NCBI GenBank assembly: GCA_029257435.1
Contig: JARIBI010000249.1
Coordinates: 1 to 64,000, forward strand
Direction: 5' to 3'
Length of the DNA: 64,000 nucleotides
Origin: Sporosarcina sp.
GTDB lineage: Bacteria; Bacillota; Bacilli; Bacillales_A; Planococcaceae
Shown: positions 39,421-50,245 of the stretch, piece after piece
How positions within the stretch are numbered: the stretch's first letter is position 1
How the letters are laid out: each line of letters starts with the position of its first letter
Program-made: the position numbers and the translations under genes
The notes under the pieces: model-generated
What the model was told of the DNA's origin: nothing
What the model saw: only the letters and a program-made list of their open reading frames with translations
Databases searched by the model: none

Positions 39421-40200
39421 TTACTCCTTTCCTCTGCACATCCTCAAAATTGTATCTGCCAAATAGCATGCAGCTCTTTGCGGGAAATGTTTTCCCGGCA
39501 GACCGAGGTGTAACGTATAGTATGCAGAGGACATTCCGGGCTTTAGGCACCCGGGCTTTGACGCAAGATCAAACACACGAAGAGGATCTTCTGGCTGTAA
39601 AGCAAGCCATTGCGCAGGAATAGTGTTTATAAGATAACCCGATTCGAATTCAGCCTCTGATGATAGCCTCTTCACTTCAAATCCTAGCGCTTCCGCTTCA
39701 CCGAGCTGAGCTTCTGATCTCGCATAGATGGTCAACTTAGCTCCTGCCGCAGCAAGAACGTGTGCAAGCATTCTCCCCACTCTTCCAAAACCAGTAATTT
39801 GAAAATGGGTACTTGCAATCGGCGTGTTGGTTTCCAAGTAAAAGTCCTTTACGAAACCTTCCGCTGTGAGGCGGGCATTATTCCATACAAATCGTTCATC
39901 CTTTAAGTAACTCGATACATAATGTCCTGCAGACTCTAACTCTCTTTTCTGAATTTCAGGAAGGATGCCAGTGAAAAATACAGTACCTGTAGAAAGTTGT
40001 TTTAAGTCAAGCGATCCCATTATTCCCTGTATCGGCAAAACGATATGTGTTGGATGAATTTTGTCAATCTGCTCCACAAGCTCATCCGTTACTTTATCGT
40101 ACGGATAGTGGGTCACATCCAGATTGTTTTCATTAAAAAGCCGGGTACATTCTTTAATCCGAAGATCAGAACCGATCAGCAACCAGCGTGCTTCACTCAT
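39421..40200 (-). CDS. dpaA: dipicolinate synthase subunit A
   Basis: MSEARWLLIGSDLRIKECTRLF; Rossmann ITGFGRVGRMLAHVLAAAGAK; start at 40200. Confidence 0.9.
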   Translation of the reverse strand: MSEARWLLIGSDLRIKECTRLFNENNLDVTHYPYDKVTDELVEQIDKIHPTHIVLPIQGIMGSLDLKQLSTGTVFFTGILPEIQKRELESAGHYVSSYLKDERFVWNNARLTAEGFVKDFYLETNTPIASTHFQITGFGRVGRMLAHVLAAAGAKLTIYARSEAQLGEAEALGFEVKRLSSEAEFESGYLINTIPAQWLALQPEDPLRVFDLASKPGCLKPGMSSAYYTLHLGLPGKHFPQRAACYLADTILRMCRGKE

Positions 40201-40471
40201 CAAATTCTGCACCATCCAGGAAGTGTGTACGGCCAAATAATATACGGTGTTCACCAATTAATACAATTTCACTCCACGGAATATATTGCTTGGAAGTCTC
40301 TTTCTTTTGAAGAAATGGAATTTTGCTCGCACGGTCACGAATTTCAAACCCAATAATTGTACCGCTGGAGCGGTCGAATAACAAATCTGTATCCGCTAAA
40401 AAGCCGTACCTGATGCCCTCTTCCACTTGAATCAGCTCTTTTTGTGCTAGTTCAGACAACAACACACGCAT
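40193..40471 (-). CDS. ymxH: YlmC/YmxH family PRC-barrel sporulation protein
   Basis: MRVLLSELAQKELIQVEEGIRYGFLADTDLLFDRSSGTIIGFEI. Confidence 0.85.
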   Translation of the reverse strand: MRVLLSELAQKELIQVEEGIRYGFLADTDLLFDRSSGTIIGFEIRDRASKIPFLQKKETSKQYIPWSEIVLIGEHRILFGRTHFLDGAEFDE

Positions 40472-40534
40472 TCCTCCTAGTCTCTTTACCACTAGTCTAT
40501 GATTGAGCAAGTGAAAAGCTGACAAACCGATTGA

Positions 40535-41764
40535 TTAGTCTTGATTGGGAGACAGGATGGAGACTGCAGGTATATTTCCTAGCAATTTGATGGCCATCAT
40601 CGCTATATCATCCGCCGTCACTGCTTGGATTTTAGCTATGATATCTTCCTCTGACTTATGTTCACCTAGGAGCAGTTCGTTATTGCCATTACGGTGCATT
40701 CTTGCTTCTGTACTCTCCAAACCGATTAAGTAACTTCCCCGCATTTGTTCTTTTGCGTTTCGCAGCTCATCAGCAGTAACCCCATGTTCAATAAATTCGT
40801 GTATAACGGATTGGACAGTATCAAATAACTGTTGTTCGTTCTCCGGAGAAGCTGCACAGCCAATGACGAATGCCCCCTCTTCCGCATGTGAGGCATAATA
40901 AGAATAAACCGAGTACGCCAATCCTTTTTCTTCTCTCACTTCTTGGAACAATCGCGATGACATCGTACCGCCCAGAATACTATCGAGCAACGCCAAGCTA
41001 TATATATCGGGATGCTTAAGAGGGAGGCCAGGATAACCTAAGAAAAGATGTGACTGCTCGATATCCTTTGCTTTTCTTCCATTCCCGCTTTTGAAGTCAG
41101 CCGGTTCCAGCACTGGTCGAGGCTCGTTTGAAATAGGTTTGCTAAACGAACCAAATAATTGTTCAACCGCTGATAGCAAGGAATTATCAAAACTCCCTGC
41201 AACCGAGATGACAATCCTGTCCGGTGTATAAAAGCGATCCATGAAAGTGATTAAGTTCTGCTTTGTAAACGACTGAACCCGGTCAGGTGTACCGCCAATT
41301 GGTCTGCCTATGGGATGATTGGGATACATAAGTGCCCATAAGCGTTCATCCGCATCTTCTTCAGGCGAATCTTCAACGGATGCCAATTCGTCGATAATGA
41401 CAGACTTTTCTTTCGCCATTTCCGTTTCATCTAACTTTGAATTCAATAGCATATCCGCTAAAATGCGGGCTGCGTCTTCAGCACGATCTTCTAATACAGT
41501 TGCATAAAAACATGTCGCCTCTTTTGTCGTAAAGGCATTGATGTCTCCGCCAAATCGGTCAAATTGCTGCGCGATTTCTTTCGCTGTAAAAGTCGCGGTT
41601 CCTTTAAAAAGCATATGCTCTATGAAATGCGCGATACCTTCCTCACCGGTCAACTCTTCTGCAGATCCTACTTTTACCCATATTCCGAGCGATACGGAAC
41701 GGGCATGAGAAATTGGTTCACTGACGACCCGTACGCCATTTTCTAATGTTTGAATGGTTACCAT
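40535..41764 (-). CDS. mlpA: M16 family zinc peptidase (MlpA/YmxG)
   Basis: HFIEHMLFKGT (HxxEH); start MVTIQTLENGVRVVSE at 41764, not 41923. Confidence 0.92.
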   Translation of the reverse strand: MVTIQTLENGVRVVSEPISHARSVSLGIWVKVGSAEELTGEEGIAHFIEHMLFKGTATFTAKEIAQQFDRFGGDINAFTTKEATCFYATVLEDRAEDAARILADMLLNSKLDETEMAKEKSVIIDELASVEDSPEEDADERLWALMYPNHPIGRPIGGTPDRVQSFTKQNLITFMDRFYTPDRIVISVAGSFDNSLLSAVEQLFGSFSKPISNEPRPVLEPADFKSGNGRKAKDIEQSHLFLGYPGLPLKHPDIYSLALLDSILGGTMSSRLFQEVREEKGLAYSVYSYYASHAEEGAFVIGCAASPENEQQLFDTVQSVIHEFIEHGVTADELRNAKEQMRGSYLIGLESTEARMHRNGNNELLLGEHKSEEDIIAKIQAVTADDIAMMAIKLLGNIPAVSILSPNQD

Positions 41765-41789
41765 TGGTGTGCCTCCTATTGGATGTAAA

Positions 41790-41832
41790 CAAAAAAGCCT
41801 CGCTCTCACAACTGTGGGAGGGAGGCTTCTTG
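41790..41832 (-). terminator. pnp terminator
   Basis: AAGAAGCCTCCCTCCCACAGTTGTGAGAGCGAGGCTTTTTT on minus strand. Confidence 0.8.
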
Positions 41833-41840
41833 CGATAAAA

Positions 41841-43958
41841 TTACTCGCCTTTTTGTTCTGCTTTTTCTTTTTCTTCTTTAATGACAATTTTACGTGATAA
41901 GTTGACGCGGCCTTGGTTGTCAATTTCGATGACTTTGACGAAGAGCTCGTCTCCCAATTTCATAACGTCTTCCACCGCTTTTGTACGTTCTTCTTGAATT
42001 TCGGAAATGTGGAGCAATCCATCTTTTCCTGGGAATAACTCAAGGAAAGCACCGAATTTTTCAATGCGTTTCACTTTTGCCATGTAATATTCTCCGACTT
42101 TTGCTTCGCGGACGATGTTTTCAATCATCTTCTTCGCTTTGTCGTTCATCTCAGAATCAGGAGACGAAATGTAGATTGTCCCATCTTGTTCTGTATCGAT
42201 TTTCACGCCAGTTTCTTCAATGATCTTGTTGATGACTTTTCCACCAGGTCCGATAACATCGCGGATTTTGTCTGGATTAATGTGAATCATGATTATCTTA
42301 GGCGCATATTTTGAAAGTTCTTCTGCTGGCTGCGCAATTGTTTCAAGCATATGACCAAGAATTTTCATACGGCCGATTTTCGCTTGCGCCAAAGCTTCTT
42401 CTAAGATTTGTCGTGAAAGACCATCAATTTTAATATCCATTTGAAGTGCTGTAATACCTTCAGAAGTACCCGCTACTTTAAAGTCCATATCTCCTAGGTG
42501 GTCTTCCATTCCTTGGATATCAGACAGTACTGAGTAGTTGTCTCCTTTTTTCACAAGTCCCATTGCTATTCCTGCAACTGGAGCTTTGATTGGAACACCT
42601 GCATTCATCATAGCCATTGTGGATGCACAAATCGATGCCTGAGATGAAGAACCGTTAGATTCTAGAACTTCAGCTACAAGACGAATCGTATATGGGAACT
42701 CTTTTTCATCTGGAATAATTGTTGAAAGTGCGCGCTCTCCTAGTGCACCGTGACCAATTTCACGGCGTCCTGGAGCACGGATTGGGCCTGTTTCTCCAAC
42801 ACTGAAGTTCGGGAAGTTATAGTGGTGCATGAAGCGTTTTGTTTCTTCCAGCCCCAGCCCATCAATAATTTGTACTTCACCGAGTGCACCTAGTGTACAT
42901 ACGCTAAGAGCTTGAGTTTGTCCGCGTGTAAATAGACCTGAACCGTGCGCTCTAGGAAGAATGCCTGTTTCTGAAGATAGTGGACGGATTTCTTCAAGTC
43001 CACGACCATCCGGACGTACTTTTTCATCTGTAATTAGACGACGGACTTCATCTTTCACAAGCTTTTCCAATACGTTGCGGACTTGTTTCATAGTCGCATC
43101 ATCCGCTTCGTTCTCTTCGTAACGGGCAATCACTTCGTTTTTCACAGCAGTGATTGCTTCTTCACGGGCATGCTTTTCTTCTGTCTGGATTGCTTGTACT
43201 AAGTCGCTGTTACAGCTCTCTTTAATCGCAGTAACGAGATCCTGATCGAGTTGGAATAATTCGATCTCCATCTTTTCTTTGCCTACTTCTGCAATGATTT
43301 TCTCTTGGAAGGCAACGAGTTTTTTGATCTCTTCATGACCGAACATGATTGCTTCCAACATAATATCTTCAGACACTTCTTTCGCGCCTGCTTCCACCAT
43401 GTTGATTGCATCTTTTGTTCCAGCTACTACGAGGTCAAGCTCGCTCGCTTCAAGTTGTGTCGGTGTAGGATTGACAATGAATTCGCCATTCAGACGACCG
43501 ATTTGAACACCTGCAATGGGACCATCAAATGGAATATCTGAAATGGAAATCGCAAGTGATGAACCGATCATTGCTGCCATTTCTGACGAACAGTCTTGGT
43601 CCACTGACATTACAAGTGAAATGACTTGTAAGTCATTACGGAATCCTTCAGGAAATAATGGTCTGATTGGACGGTCAATTAAACGGCTCGTCAAAATCGC
43701 TTTTTCAGAAGGACGTCCTTCACGCTTGATGAATCCTCCTGGAATTTTACCAACTGCATATAGTCGTTCTTCATAATTCACAGTTAGGGGGAAGAAATCC
43801 AATGCTTTCGGCTTTTTAGAAGCTGTTGCAGTAGAGAGGACTGTTGTTTCTCCGTAGCGTACGAAAACCGCCCCGTTTGCTTGCTTTGCAAGTTGTCCTG
43901 TTTCGATTGTAAGCTCTCTGCCAGCCCAATCCATTGTAAACTTTTTGTGTTCTGTCAT
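41841..43958 (-). CDS. pnp: polyribonucleotide nucleotidyltransferase (PNPase)
   Basis: [16 protein letters not shown]...; two RNase PH domains, KH and S1 C-terminus. Confidence 0.97.
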   Translation of the reverse strand: MTEHKKFTMDWAGRELTIETGQLAKQANGAVFVRYGETTVLSTATASKKPKALDFFPLTVNYEERLYAVGKIPGGFIKREGRPSEKAILTSRLIDRPIRPLFPEGFRNDLQVISLVMSVDQDCSSEMAAMIGSSLAISISDIPFDGPIAGVQIGRLNGEFIVNPTPTQLEASELDLVVAGTKDAINMVEAGAKEVSEDIMLEAIMFGHEEIKKLVAFQEKIIAEVGKEKMEIELFQLDQDLVTAIKESCNSDLVQAIQTEEKHAREEAITAVKNEVIARYEENEADDATMKQVRNVLEKLVKDEVRRLITDEKVRPDGRGLEEIRPLSSETGILPRAHGSGLFTRGQTQALSVCTLGALGEVQIIDGLGLEETKRFMHHYNFPNFSVGETGPIRAPGRREIGHGALGERALSTIIPDEKEFPYTIRLVAEVLESNGSSSQASICASTMAMMNAGVPIKAPVAGIAMGLVKKGDNYSVLSDIQGMEDHLGDMDFKVAGTSEGITALQMDIKIDGLSRQILEEALAQAKIGRMKILGHMLETIAQPAEELSKYAPKIIMIHINPDKIRDVIGPGGKVINKIIEETGVKIDTEQDGTIYISSPDSEMNDKAKKMIENIVREAKVGEYYMAKVKRIEKFGAFLELFPGKDGLLHISEIQEERTKAVEDVMKLGDELFVKVIEIDNQGRVNLSRKIVIKEEKEKAEQKGE

Positions 43959-44104
43959 GATTGATCTCCTCTCGGTTTACATCCTTTGAATACGAAGTAT
44001 GTATTACATAATAGTGTATCAAATTAAGCAATGGTTTGCGAAATATATCTTTAAGTAATGGGATTTAGGAAGCAAAGAAAGTTAAAAAACATTCGTTTGC
44101 ATAG

Positions 44105-44133
44105 AAAAAAGCGGGCAAAGCCCGCTTTTTCGG
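44105..44133 (-). terminator. rpsO terminator
   Basis: AAAAAGCGGGCTTTGCCCGCTTTTTT on minus strand. Confidence 0.85.
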
Positions 44134-44142
44134 TTGTCAATA

Positions 44143-44412
44143 TTAACGGCGTAGGCCGAGTTTAGCGATTAGATCACGGTAACGTGCAACTTCTGTTTCA
44201 CGCAAGTACTTCAAAAGACGACGACGTGTACCGACCATCTTATAAAGACCACGGCGTGAGTGGTTATCCTTCTTGTGTGAACGCAAGTGCTCGTTCAAGT
44301 TGTTGATCTCTTCAGTAAGGATAGCGATCTGAACATCTGCAGACCCTGTGTCGTTTTCATGAGTTTTGAATTCGTTGATCAATTCATGTTTACGCTCTTG
44401 TGTAATAGCCAT
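44143..44412 (-). CDS. rpsO: 30S ribosomal protein S15
   Basis: [70 protein letters not shown]; start at 44412. Confidence 0.97.
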   Translation of the reverse strand: MAITQERKHELINEFKTHENDTGSADVQIAILTEEINNLNEHLRSHKKDNHSRRGLYKMVGTRRRLLKYLRETEVARYRDLIAKLGLRR

Positions 44413-44488
44413 CCTAGTCACCTCCCATTCTTTAATATCCCCAAGTCCCAAGCAGCCGTTGGTGAATCGTAATGCCAAGGAAAGGTTC

Positions 44489-44538
44489 GTGTACACTGTA
44501 CACTTGACTATCATAGCATGCACATCTTACGACTGCAA
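44489..44538 (-). promoter_or_regulatory. rpsO sigma-A promoter plus 15-bp palindrome at predicted mRNA 5' end
   Basis: -35 TTGCAG (44533-44538), 17 bp, -10 TATGAT (44510-44515); palindrome GTGTACAGTGTACAC 44489-44503 (minus). Confidence 0.65.
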
Positions 44539-44541
44539 CCT

Positions 44542-45489
44542 TCAGTCTTTTTTTGAAAGTATTTTTTTTGCTGTTTCCTTGTCTTCTGCAATCTGTTTAA
44601 TCAGCATATCGATTGAATCGAACTTCTGCTCAGCTCTGATATGATCTATCCAGTCAACTATCACATTTTTGCCATATAGGTCCCCGTCGAAATCAAAGAC
44701 ATTCACTTCAATCGTTTTACGTGCTTCATCCGGATGATCAAAAGTCGGCTTAACGCCAATATTACAGACGCCATCATAAGTAATTCCATCTGCTGTGAAC
44801 CGTACTGCATAGACGCCATTTTGAGGGACTATGAGTTCAGCGCCTGGAGTAATATTAGCAGTTGGAAAACCTAGTTGCCGTCCGCGCTTGTCCCCGTCAA
44901 TCACTGTACCGATTGAACGAAAAGGACGGCCAAGAAGCGATGCAGTTTTTGCTACTTCTCCGTTTGACAGTAATTTACGAATGCGTGTGGATGAAACCTT
45001 CTCCTCTTCTTCAGTTACTTTTTCGACGCTTGTCGTGCCGAAATCTCCATTTGCTAACGATGCCATCTGTTCCATTGTTCCTTTTCCTTTTGCGCCGAAT
45101 GTGAAGTCAAATCCAGCTGTTACATGACGAACATTCAAATTTCTTAACACTTGATCAACAAATTCCTCCGGAGTCAAGCTAGCGAGACTTTGATCGAATG
45201 ATACGATAAATAACGTGTCGATTCCCATTTCACTTAAGATCCGCTGTTTTTCTTCCAAGGGAGTAATGTAGCCAATTTTTTCATGCTCACCCGCAAACAG
45301 ATGAGAGGGATGAGGATTAAACGTCATTACAGCGGAAGCAATTCCGAGGTTCTTTGCGGTATCAATTGCTTGTTGTATAACTGTCTGATGACCTTTATGC
45401 AGTCCATCGAAAAAACCGATAGCTAACGAGAATTCTTTGTCAATGATCTTAGTAATACCACGATCAATTCGCAACTCAATTGTTTCCAT
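44542..45489 (-). CDS. ribF: bifunctional riboflavin kinase/FAD synthetase
   Basis: METIELRIDRGITKIIDKEFSLAIGFFDGLHKGHQTVI; GRPFRSIGTVIDGDKRGRQLGFPTANI. Confidence 0.95.
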   Translation of the reverse strand: METIELRIDRGITKIIDKEFSLAIGFFDGLHKGHQTVIQQAIDTAKNLGIASAVMTFNPHPSHLFAGEHEKIGYITPLEEKQRILSEMGIDTLFIVSFDQSLASLTPEEFVDQVLRNLNVRHVTAGFDFTFGAKGKGTMEQMASLANGDFGTTSVEKVTEEEEKVSSTRIRKLLSNGEVAKTASLLGRPFRSIGTVIDGDKRGRQLGFPTANITPGAELIVPQNGVYAVRFTADGITYDGVCNIGVKPTFDHPDEARKTIEVNVFDFDGDLYGKNVIVDWIDHIRAEQKFDSIDMLIKQIAEDKETAKKILSKKD

Positions 45490-46423
45490 CGTTTTTCCTC
45501 TCCTCTTCTCGATTCGCAAGAAACATCTTGACAGGTTTCATCAGCCCTGTTTTTTCTGGATGCGGTGCGTACACAGCGAGAGCTCTACCGTGTTCCGTAA
45601 ATACTGCTTCGTCCTCTGTTTCGAGTATCGGATGAAGGGGAAGAACTTGGCCATTTAAAACTTTGGTCAGCAGTTCTTCATTGTCCTCTATTTGTACTTG
45701 AACAATCCCCTCTAAAGCGGACTCCAGCGGCCTTAAGAATGATTTCAGGCTTCCAGTCTCCTGAAGCTCACGGACTTCATCTAGCGTACGGCAGTCGGTT
45801 TGCTTATATGTCCCTGAAGCCGTCCTTACTAAATGGGACATATGTGCAGGATACCCCAGCTGTTCTCCAATTTGAACTGCAAGCGTACGAATATACGTGC
45901 CTTTCCCGCAAGATACCTTAATCGTAAAGCGGGGTTCGATTCCTTCGAATTGTTCATCTTCACTTAATAACTCGATTTTATGGATGTGTACTTTGCGTTC
46001 TGGACGCTCAACTTCTATTCCTTTCCTTGCATACTCATAAAGTTTTCTTCCATTCACTTTAACAGCTGAATACATAGGAGGAATTTGTGTAATATGTCCT
46101 GTCAAAGTAGCTAGAGCCTGCAGTACTTGTACACGAGTAATGACCTTGTCCGATGCATCATTCTTGACGACATCTCCATCAGCATCTTCAGTTTCAGTCG
46201 CAGTTCCAATAGACACCTCAGCAATGTATTCTTTTCCTGAATCTGTGATGTAGGATGCAACTTTTGTGGCAGACCCGATGCAAATCGGCAAGACGCCTTC
46301 TACACTCGGGTCAAGAGTTCCGGTGTGCCCGACTTTTTTCGTGCGAAGGATTTTCCGTAATTTAAATACACAATCGTGTGAGGTCATCCCTTTTTCTTTC
46401 CATAGGGGCAGGATTCCGTCCAT
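45476..46423 (-). CDS. truB: tRNA pseudouridine(55) synthase TruB
   Basis: GILPLWKEKGMTSHDCVFKLRKILRTKKVGHTGTLDPSVEGVLPICIG. Confidence 0.95.
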   Translation of the reverse strand: MDGILPLWKEKGMTSHDCVFKLRKILRTKKVGHTGTLDPSVEGVLPICIGSATKVASYITDSGKEYIAEVSIGTATETEDADGDVVKNDASDKVITRVQVLQALATLTGHITQIPPMYSAVKVNGRKLYEYARKGIEVERPERKVHIHKIELLSEDEQFEGIEPRFTIKVSCGKGTYIRTLAVQIGEQLGYPAHMSHLVRTASGTYKQTDCRTLDEVRELQETGSLKSFLRPLESALEGIVQVQIEDNEELLTKVLNGQVLPLHPILETEDEAVFTEHGRALAVYAPHPEKTGLMKPVKMFLANREEERKNDGNN

Positions 46424-46468
46424 ATCATCGCCTCCTTTTATAGGTTAGTTCAAGCACTATGTAAAATG

Positions 46469-46504
46469 AAAAAGGGACCGGAAATCCAATTGGATACCGA
46501 TCCC
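46469..46504 (-). terminator. intra-operon terminator-like hairpin rbfA/truB
   Basis: GGGATCGGTATCCAATTGGATTTCCGGTCCCTTTTT on minus strand. Confidence 0.65.
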
Positions 46505-46510
46505 ATTTGT

Positions 46511-46864
46511 TTAATTGTCCGACTCGTCTTCCTTCACATCACGTAAAAGTGATTCGATTCGGTTGCCGTATGCGACGGATTCATCAAACGCGAAATCGAT
46601 TTCTGGTGTTTTTCTTAAACGGATCCGTTTTCCGATTTCAGAGCGGATGAATCCTTTAGCTTTTTTAAGCCCTTCTAGTGACGCTTCTTTCTCAGAATCT
46701 TTTCCAAGAACAGAAATATAGATAGTTGCTTGTTGAAGGTCCCCTGTTACTTCCACATCGGTCACTGTGACGAAACCAATGCGAGGATCTTTCAAACGTT
46801 GACCTATAATATCACCGAGTTCTTTTTTCATTTGTTCTGCTACTCGATTAACACGCATTGACAT
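46511..46864 (-). CDS. rbfA: ribosome-binding factor A
   Basis: [54 protein letters not shown]. Confidence 0.96.
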   Translation of the reverse strand: MSMRVNRVAEQMKKELGDIIGQRLKDPRIGFVTVTDVEVTGDLQQATIYISVLGKDSEKEASLEGLKKAKGFIRSEIGKRIRLRKTPEIDFAFDESVAYGNRIESLLRDVKEDESDN

Positions 46865-46883
46865 GGAGTTTCACCCCGCTTCA

Positions 46884-47165
46884 CTATCCAGGATAGTCAA
46901 TCTGTATTTCAGTTAGTTCCCAATCTGGATTGGACTCGAGAAATCGCTGAACGCGATGAATTTCACGTTCAGCAGCTTCCGTTGAAGAGGCAATTGCGAC
47001 AACGCCAAGTGTTGTACGCTGCCAGAGATCTTGGTGATCCAATTCAGCTATAGAAACATTATACCCATTTTTCACACGATCGATCATACGTTTCAGCACG
47101 GAACGTTTATCTTTTAGAGAAGCCGCCATTGGAATGATGAACGAACACTCTGCATAAACAATCAC
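46884..47165 (-). CDS. ylxP: DUF503 family protein YlxP
   Basis: [49 protein letters not shown]. Confidence 0.92.
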   Translation of the reverse strand: MIVYAECSFIIPMAASLKDKRSVLKRMIDRVKNGYNVSIAELDHQDLWQRTTLGVVAIASSTEAAEREIHRVQRFLESNPDWELTEIQIDYPG

Positions 47166-49615
47166 ACGCGCTTAATTTCCTGCATGATGAAAGGTTCGAT
47201 GATGTCGCCTTCTTTAACATCGTTAAAGTTCTTAATCGTGATACCGCATTCGTATCCTTTTGCGACTTCTTTTGCATCATCTTTGAAGCGTTTCAATGTA
47301 TCGAGTTCCCCTTCAAAGATAACAATGTTGTCCCGGTAAATGCGAACCCCGGAGTCTCTTGTTATTTTACCGTCAGTTACATAACTTCCGGCAATAGTAC
47401 CGATTTTAGAAACTTTGAATGTTTCACGGACTTCAACTTGACCGATAATTTTTTCTTCAAATTCAGGGTCAAGCATACCTTTCATTGCAGATTCGATTTC
47501 CTCTACAACTTTATAAATAACACGGTGCAGACGAATGTCGACGCCTTCTTCATCAGCAGCACGTTTAGCATTGACATCTGGACGTACGTTGAAACCAATG
47601 ACAATTGCATTTGATGCAGCTGCTAAGGAAATATCAGATTCGTTGATTGCTCCGGCACCTGTATGAATAATTTTAACATTGACGCCTTCTACATCAATCT
47701 TCATTAATGAAGCTGCCATTGCCTCGACAGTACCTTGAACGTCTGCCTTAACAATCAGGTTCAATTCTTTCATTTCGCCTTCTTTCATCTGATCAAACAA
47801 GTTATCCAAAGTGACACGCGTTTTTTCAGTACGCTGTTCCTGGATTGCTTCGCCAGCACGGCTTTCACCAATTTGACGAGCTGTTTTCTCATCTTTGAAG
47901 ACTACAAAACGGTCACCTGCTTGAGGCACATTGCTAAGACCTGTAATTTCTACAGGAGCAGATGGACCGGCTTCTTTAACACGGCGGCCTACGTCATTGA
48001 TCATTGCTCGTACACGGCCGAATGTGTTTCCGACAACAACAGGATCACCGACGCGAAGTGTTCCATCCTGAACGAGCAGGGATGCAACTGCACCGCGGCC
48101 ACGGTCGAGTTGAGCTTCAATAACTGTTCCTTTAGCTCGAACGCTTGGATCAGCTTTCAATTCAGCAACTTCTGCAACAAGGAGAATCATTTCAATTAAC
48201 TGGTCAATTCCTTCACCTTTAAGTGCAGAAATTTCAACAAAGATTGTATCTCCGCCCCAAGCTTCAGAAACTAAACCGTGTTCCGTTAATTCTTGCATAA
48301 CACGATCTGGATTAGCAGATGGTTTATCCATTTTGTTGACTGCAACAATAATAGGAACTTCTGCAGCTTTAGCATGGTTAATCGCTTCAACCGTTTGTGG
48401 CATAACCCCGTCATCCGCAGCAACAACAAGGATAGTCAGGTCAGTTACTTTTGCACCGCGCGCACGCATAGTTGTAAATGCTGCGTGTCCTGGTGTATCA
48501 AGGAACGTGATCTTTTTCCCATTGGAATTAATTTGGTATGCTCCGATGTGCTGAGTGATTCCGCCAGCTTCACCTTGAGTGACTTTCGTGTCTCTAATTG
48601 AATCGAGTAATGTTGTTTTACCATGGTCAACGTGTCCCATGATTGTAACGACAGGCGGTCGTTCGATAGCTTCTGTATTCGATTCAACTGCCTCATCATC
48701 TGTATCTGGATCTTCGAAATAGATTTCAAGATCTGTTACATCAATGCGAATTTCCTCTTCAACTTCTACATCATACTCTGCACAGATTAGTTCAATCGCA
48801 TCTTTATCAAGCTCTTGGTTAATGGTAGCCATTACACCAAGAAGGAATAACTTTTTAATGATTTCTGAAGGTTCCCGGCCTAGCTTGTTTGCAAGTTCCC
48901 CAACAGAGGCAGATTCGTAAAATGTGATTTTTTCCGGTAACGGTTTTTCCACTTTAGGCATTGGGTTCGCAGGACGGTGTCTGCGTCGACCTTGGTTTAT
49001 ACCCCGTGCTGGCGGACGTCCGCCACGGCGATTGCCTCCGCCGCCTTGACGGTTTTGGGAAGATGGCCCTTGATTAGGACGATTTTGTCCTCCAGTTGAC
49101 GGACTGCCCTGACCGCCGCTTGCTGGACGGCTGCTTGTTTGCCCCTGAGGACGATTAGCAGTCTGCCCTTGTGGACGGCTATTGCCGCCTTGACCTTGCG
49201 GACGATTCGTGCTTTGTCCTTGTGGACGGTTGCCCGTTTGACCCGCTGGGCGATTGCTGCCTTGGCCTTGCGGACGGTTGCCTGTTTGGCCTTGCGGGCG
49301 GTTATTGCCTTGTCCCTGTGGACGGCTGCTGCCTGTTTGACCTTGTGGACGGCTGTTACTTTGTCCCTGCGGACGGCTGCCCGTTTGGCTTTGTGGACGA
49401 CTCGTATTTTGACCTTGCGGACGAGACGCACTTTGGTTATTGGATGAAGTACTTTTTGAAGCTGAAAACTTCTTATCCAATTTTTCTGCAGAGCTTGTAT
49501 CGATCATTGACATGTGGTTCGAAACATCCACATTCATTTTACCTAGTTCCTCAATGACCTCTTTGCTTGATTTGTTAACCTTCTTCGCGTATTCATGTAC
49601 ACGTATTTTCGTCAT
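47162..49615 (-). CDS. infB: translation initiation factor IF-2 with Gln/Gly/Arg/Pro-rich repetitive linker
   Basis: [40 protein letters not shown]1; start at 49615. Confidence 0.97.
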   Translation of the reverse strand: MTKIRVHEYAKKVNKSSKEVIEELGKMNVDVSNHMSMIDTSSAEKLDKKFSASKSTSSNNQSASRPQGQNTSRPQSQTGSRPQGQSNSRPQGQTGSSRPQGQGNNRPQGQTGNRPQGQGSNRPAGQTGNRPQGQSTNRPQGQGGNSRPQGQTANRPQGQTSSRPASGGQGSPSTGGQNRPNQGPSSQNRQGGGGNRRGGRPPARGINQGRRRHRPANPMPKVEKPLPEKITFYESASVGELANKLGREPSEIIKKLFLLGVMATINQELDKDAIELICAEYDVEVEEEIRIDVTDLEIYFEDPDTDDEAVESNTEAIERPPVVTIMGHVDHGKTTLLDSIRDTKVTQGEAGGITQHIGAYQINSNGKKITFLDTPGHAAFTTMRARGAKVTDLTILVVAADDGVMPQTVEAINHAKAAEVPIIVAVNKMDKPSANPDRVMQELTEHGLVSEAWGGDTIFVEISALKGEGIDQLIEMILLVAEVAELKADPSVRAKGTVIEAQLDRGRGAVASLLVQDGTLRVGDPVVVGNTFGRVRAMINDVGRRVKEAGPSAPVEITGLSNVPQAGDRFVVFKDEKTARQIGESRAGEAIQEQRTEKTRVTLDNLFDQMKEGEMKELNLIVKADVQGTVEAMAASLMKIDVEGVNVKIIHTGAGAINESDISLAAASNAIVIGFNVRPDVNAKRAADEEGVDIRLHRVIYKVVEEIESAMKGMLDPEFEEKIIGQVEVRETFKVSKIGTIAGSYVTDGKITRDSGVRIYRDNIVIFEGELDTLKRFKDDAKEVAKGYECGITIKNFNDVKEGDIIEPFIMQEIKRV
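49100..49440 (-). repeat. coding tandem repeat (RPQGQ-x-x-x) inside infB
   Basis: About 12 copies of R-P-Q-G-Q (two degenerate: RPQSQ, RPAGQ) in the IF-2 linker; DNA-level imperfect ~21-24 bp period. Confidence 0.9.
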
Positions 49616-49628
49616 TAGCCCACCCCCG

Positions 49629-49943
49629 TTATAATTCGTTGAGGAGCGAGGACAGCTTTTTAGCAAAACCGCTGTCCGTTACCGCGAGGACGACCCGCGA
49701 CTCTTTTCCGATTGCATGCCCGAGTGCTTCGCGGCTCCCAAAAACATGCTTCTCAACGTTGTAACTATTACATTTATCCGACATTTTCTTATTCGTATTG
49801 TCAGATGCGTCTTCTGATAGTATAACAAGTTTTGCTTTCTGTGCTCGAACTTCAGAGACTACAAGCTCTTCGCCGGTTGTCAGCATTCTTGCTCGAGCTG
49901 CTAAACCTAGTAATTGAAAAATCTTAGTTTCTGTAGAAATCAT
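49629..49943 (-). CDS. ylxQ: L7Ae family ribosomal/RNA-binding protein YlxQ
   Basis: [52 protein letters not shown]. Confidence 0.93.
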   Translation of the reverse strand: MISTETKIFQLLGLAARARMLTTGEELVVSEVRAQKAKLVILSEDASDNTNKKMSDKCNSYNVEKHVFGSREALGHAIGKESRVVLAVTDSGFAKKLSSLLNEL

Positions 49944-50221
49944 TTAATTGCCTCTCTCCGAATCGCATGTAATAAATCTGCATACACTTGTTCCGGAACA
50001 GCGCTACCCAATTGACTCTCGATTGCACGCGTCGATTGCGCTTTTTCTACGGCTGCTTCAGATTTTGATACATACGTTCCGCGTCCAGATTTTTTACCTG
50101 TCAAATCGACGGATATTTCTCCTTCTTTTGTGCGGACAATCCGGATCATGTCTTTTTTAGGAAACATTTGGCCGGTAGCTGCACACTTGCGCAACGGCAC
50201 TTTTCGATTATTGACTGCCAT
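49940..50221 (-). CDS. ylxR: YlxR/DUF448 RNA-binding protein (RnpM)
   Basis: VPLRKCAATGQMFPKKDMIRIVRTKEGEISVDLTGKKSGRGTYVSKS. Confidence 0.93.
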   Translation of the reverse strand: MAVNNRKVPLRKCAATGQMFPKKDMIRIVRTKEGEISVDLTGKKSGRGTYVSKSEAAVEKAQSTRAIESQLGSAVPEQVYADLLHAIRREAIK

Positions 50222-50245
50222 GCGTATGCACCCTCTCGTTACTTC

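Noticed and set aside
41765-41923. Lysine-rich N-terminal extension of the M16 peptidase ORF
   Set aside because: Reads through the pnp terminator into the pnp 3' end; conserved start with RBS is at 41764.
48997-49557. Long ORFs 48997-49431 (-), 49139-49447 (+) and 49171-49557 (+) overlapping infB
   Set aside because: They are alternate-frame/antisense readings of the RPQGQ-coding tandem repeat; low-complexity translations, no RBS, and infB explains the region.
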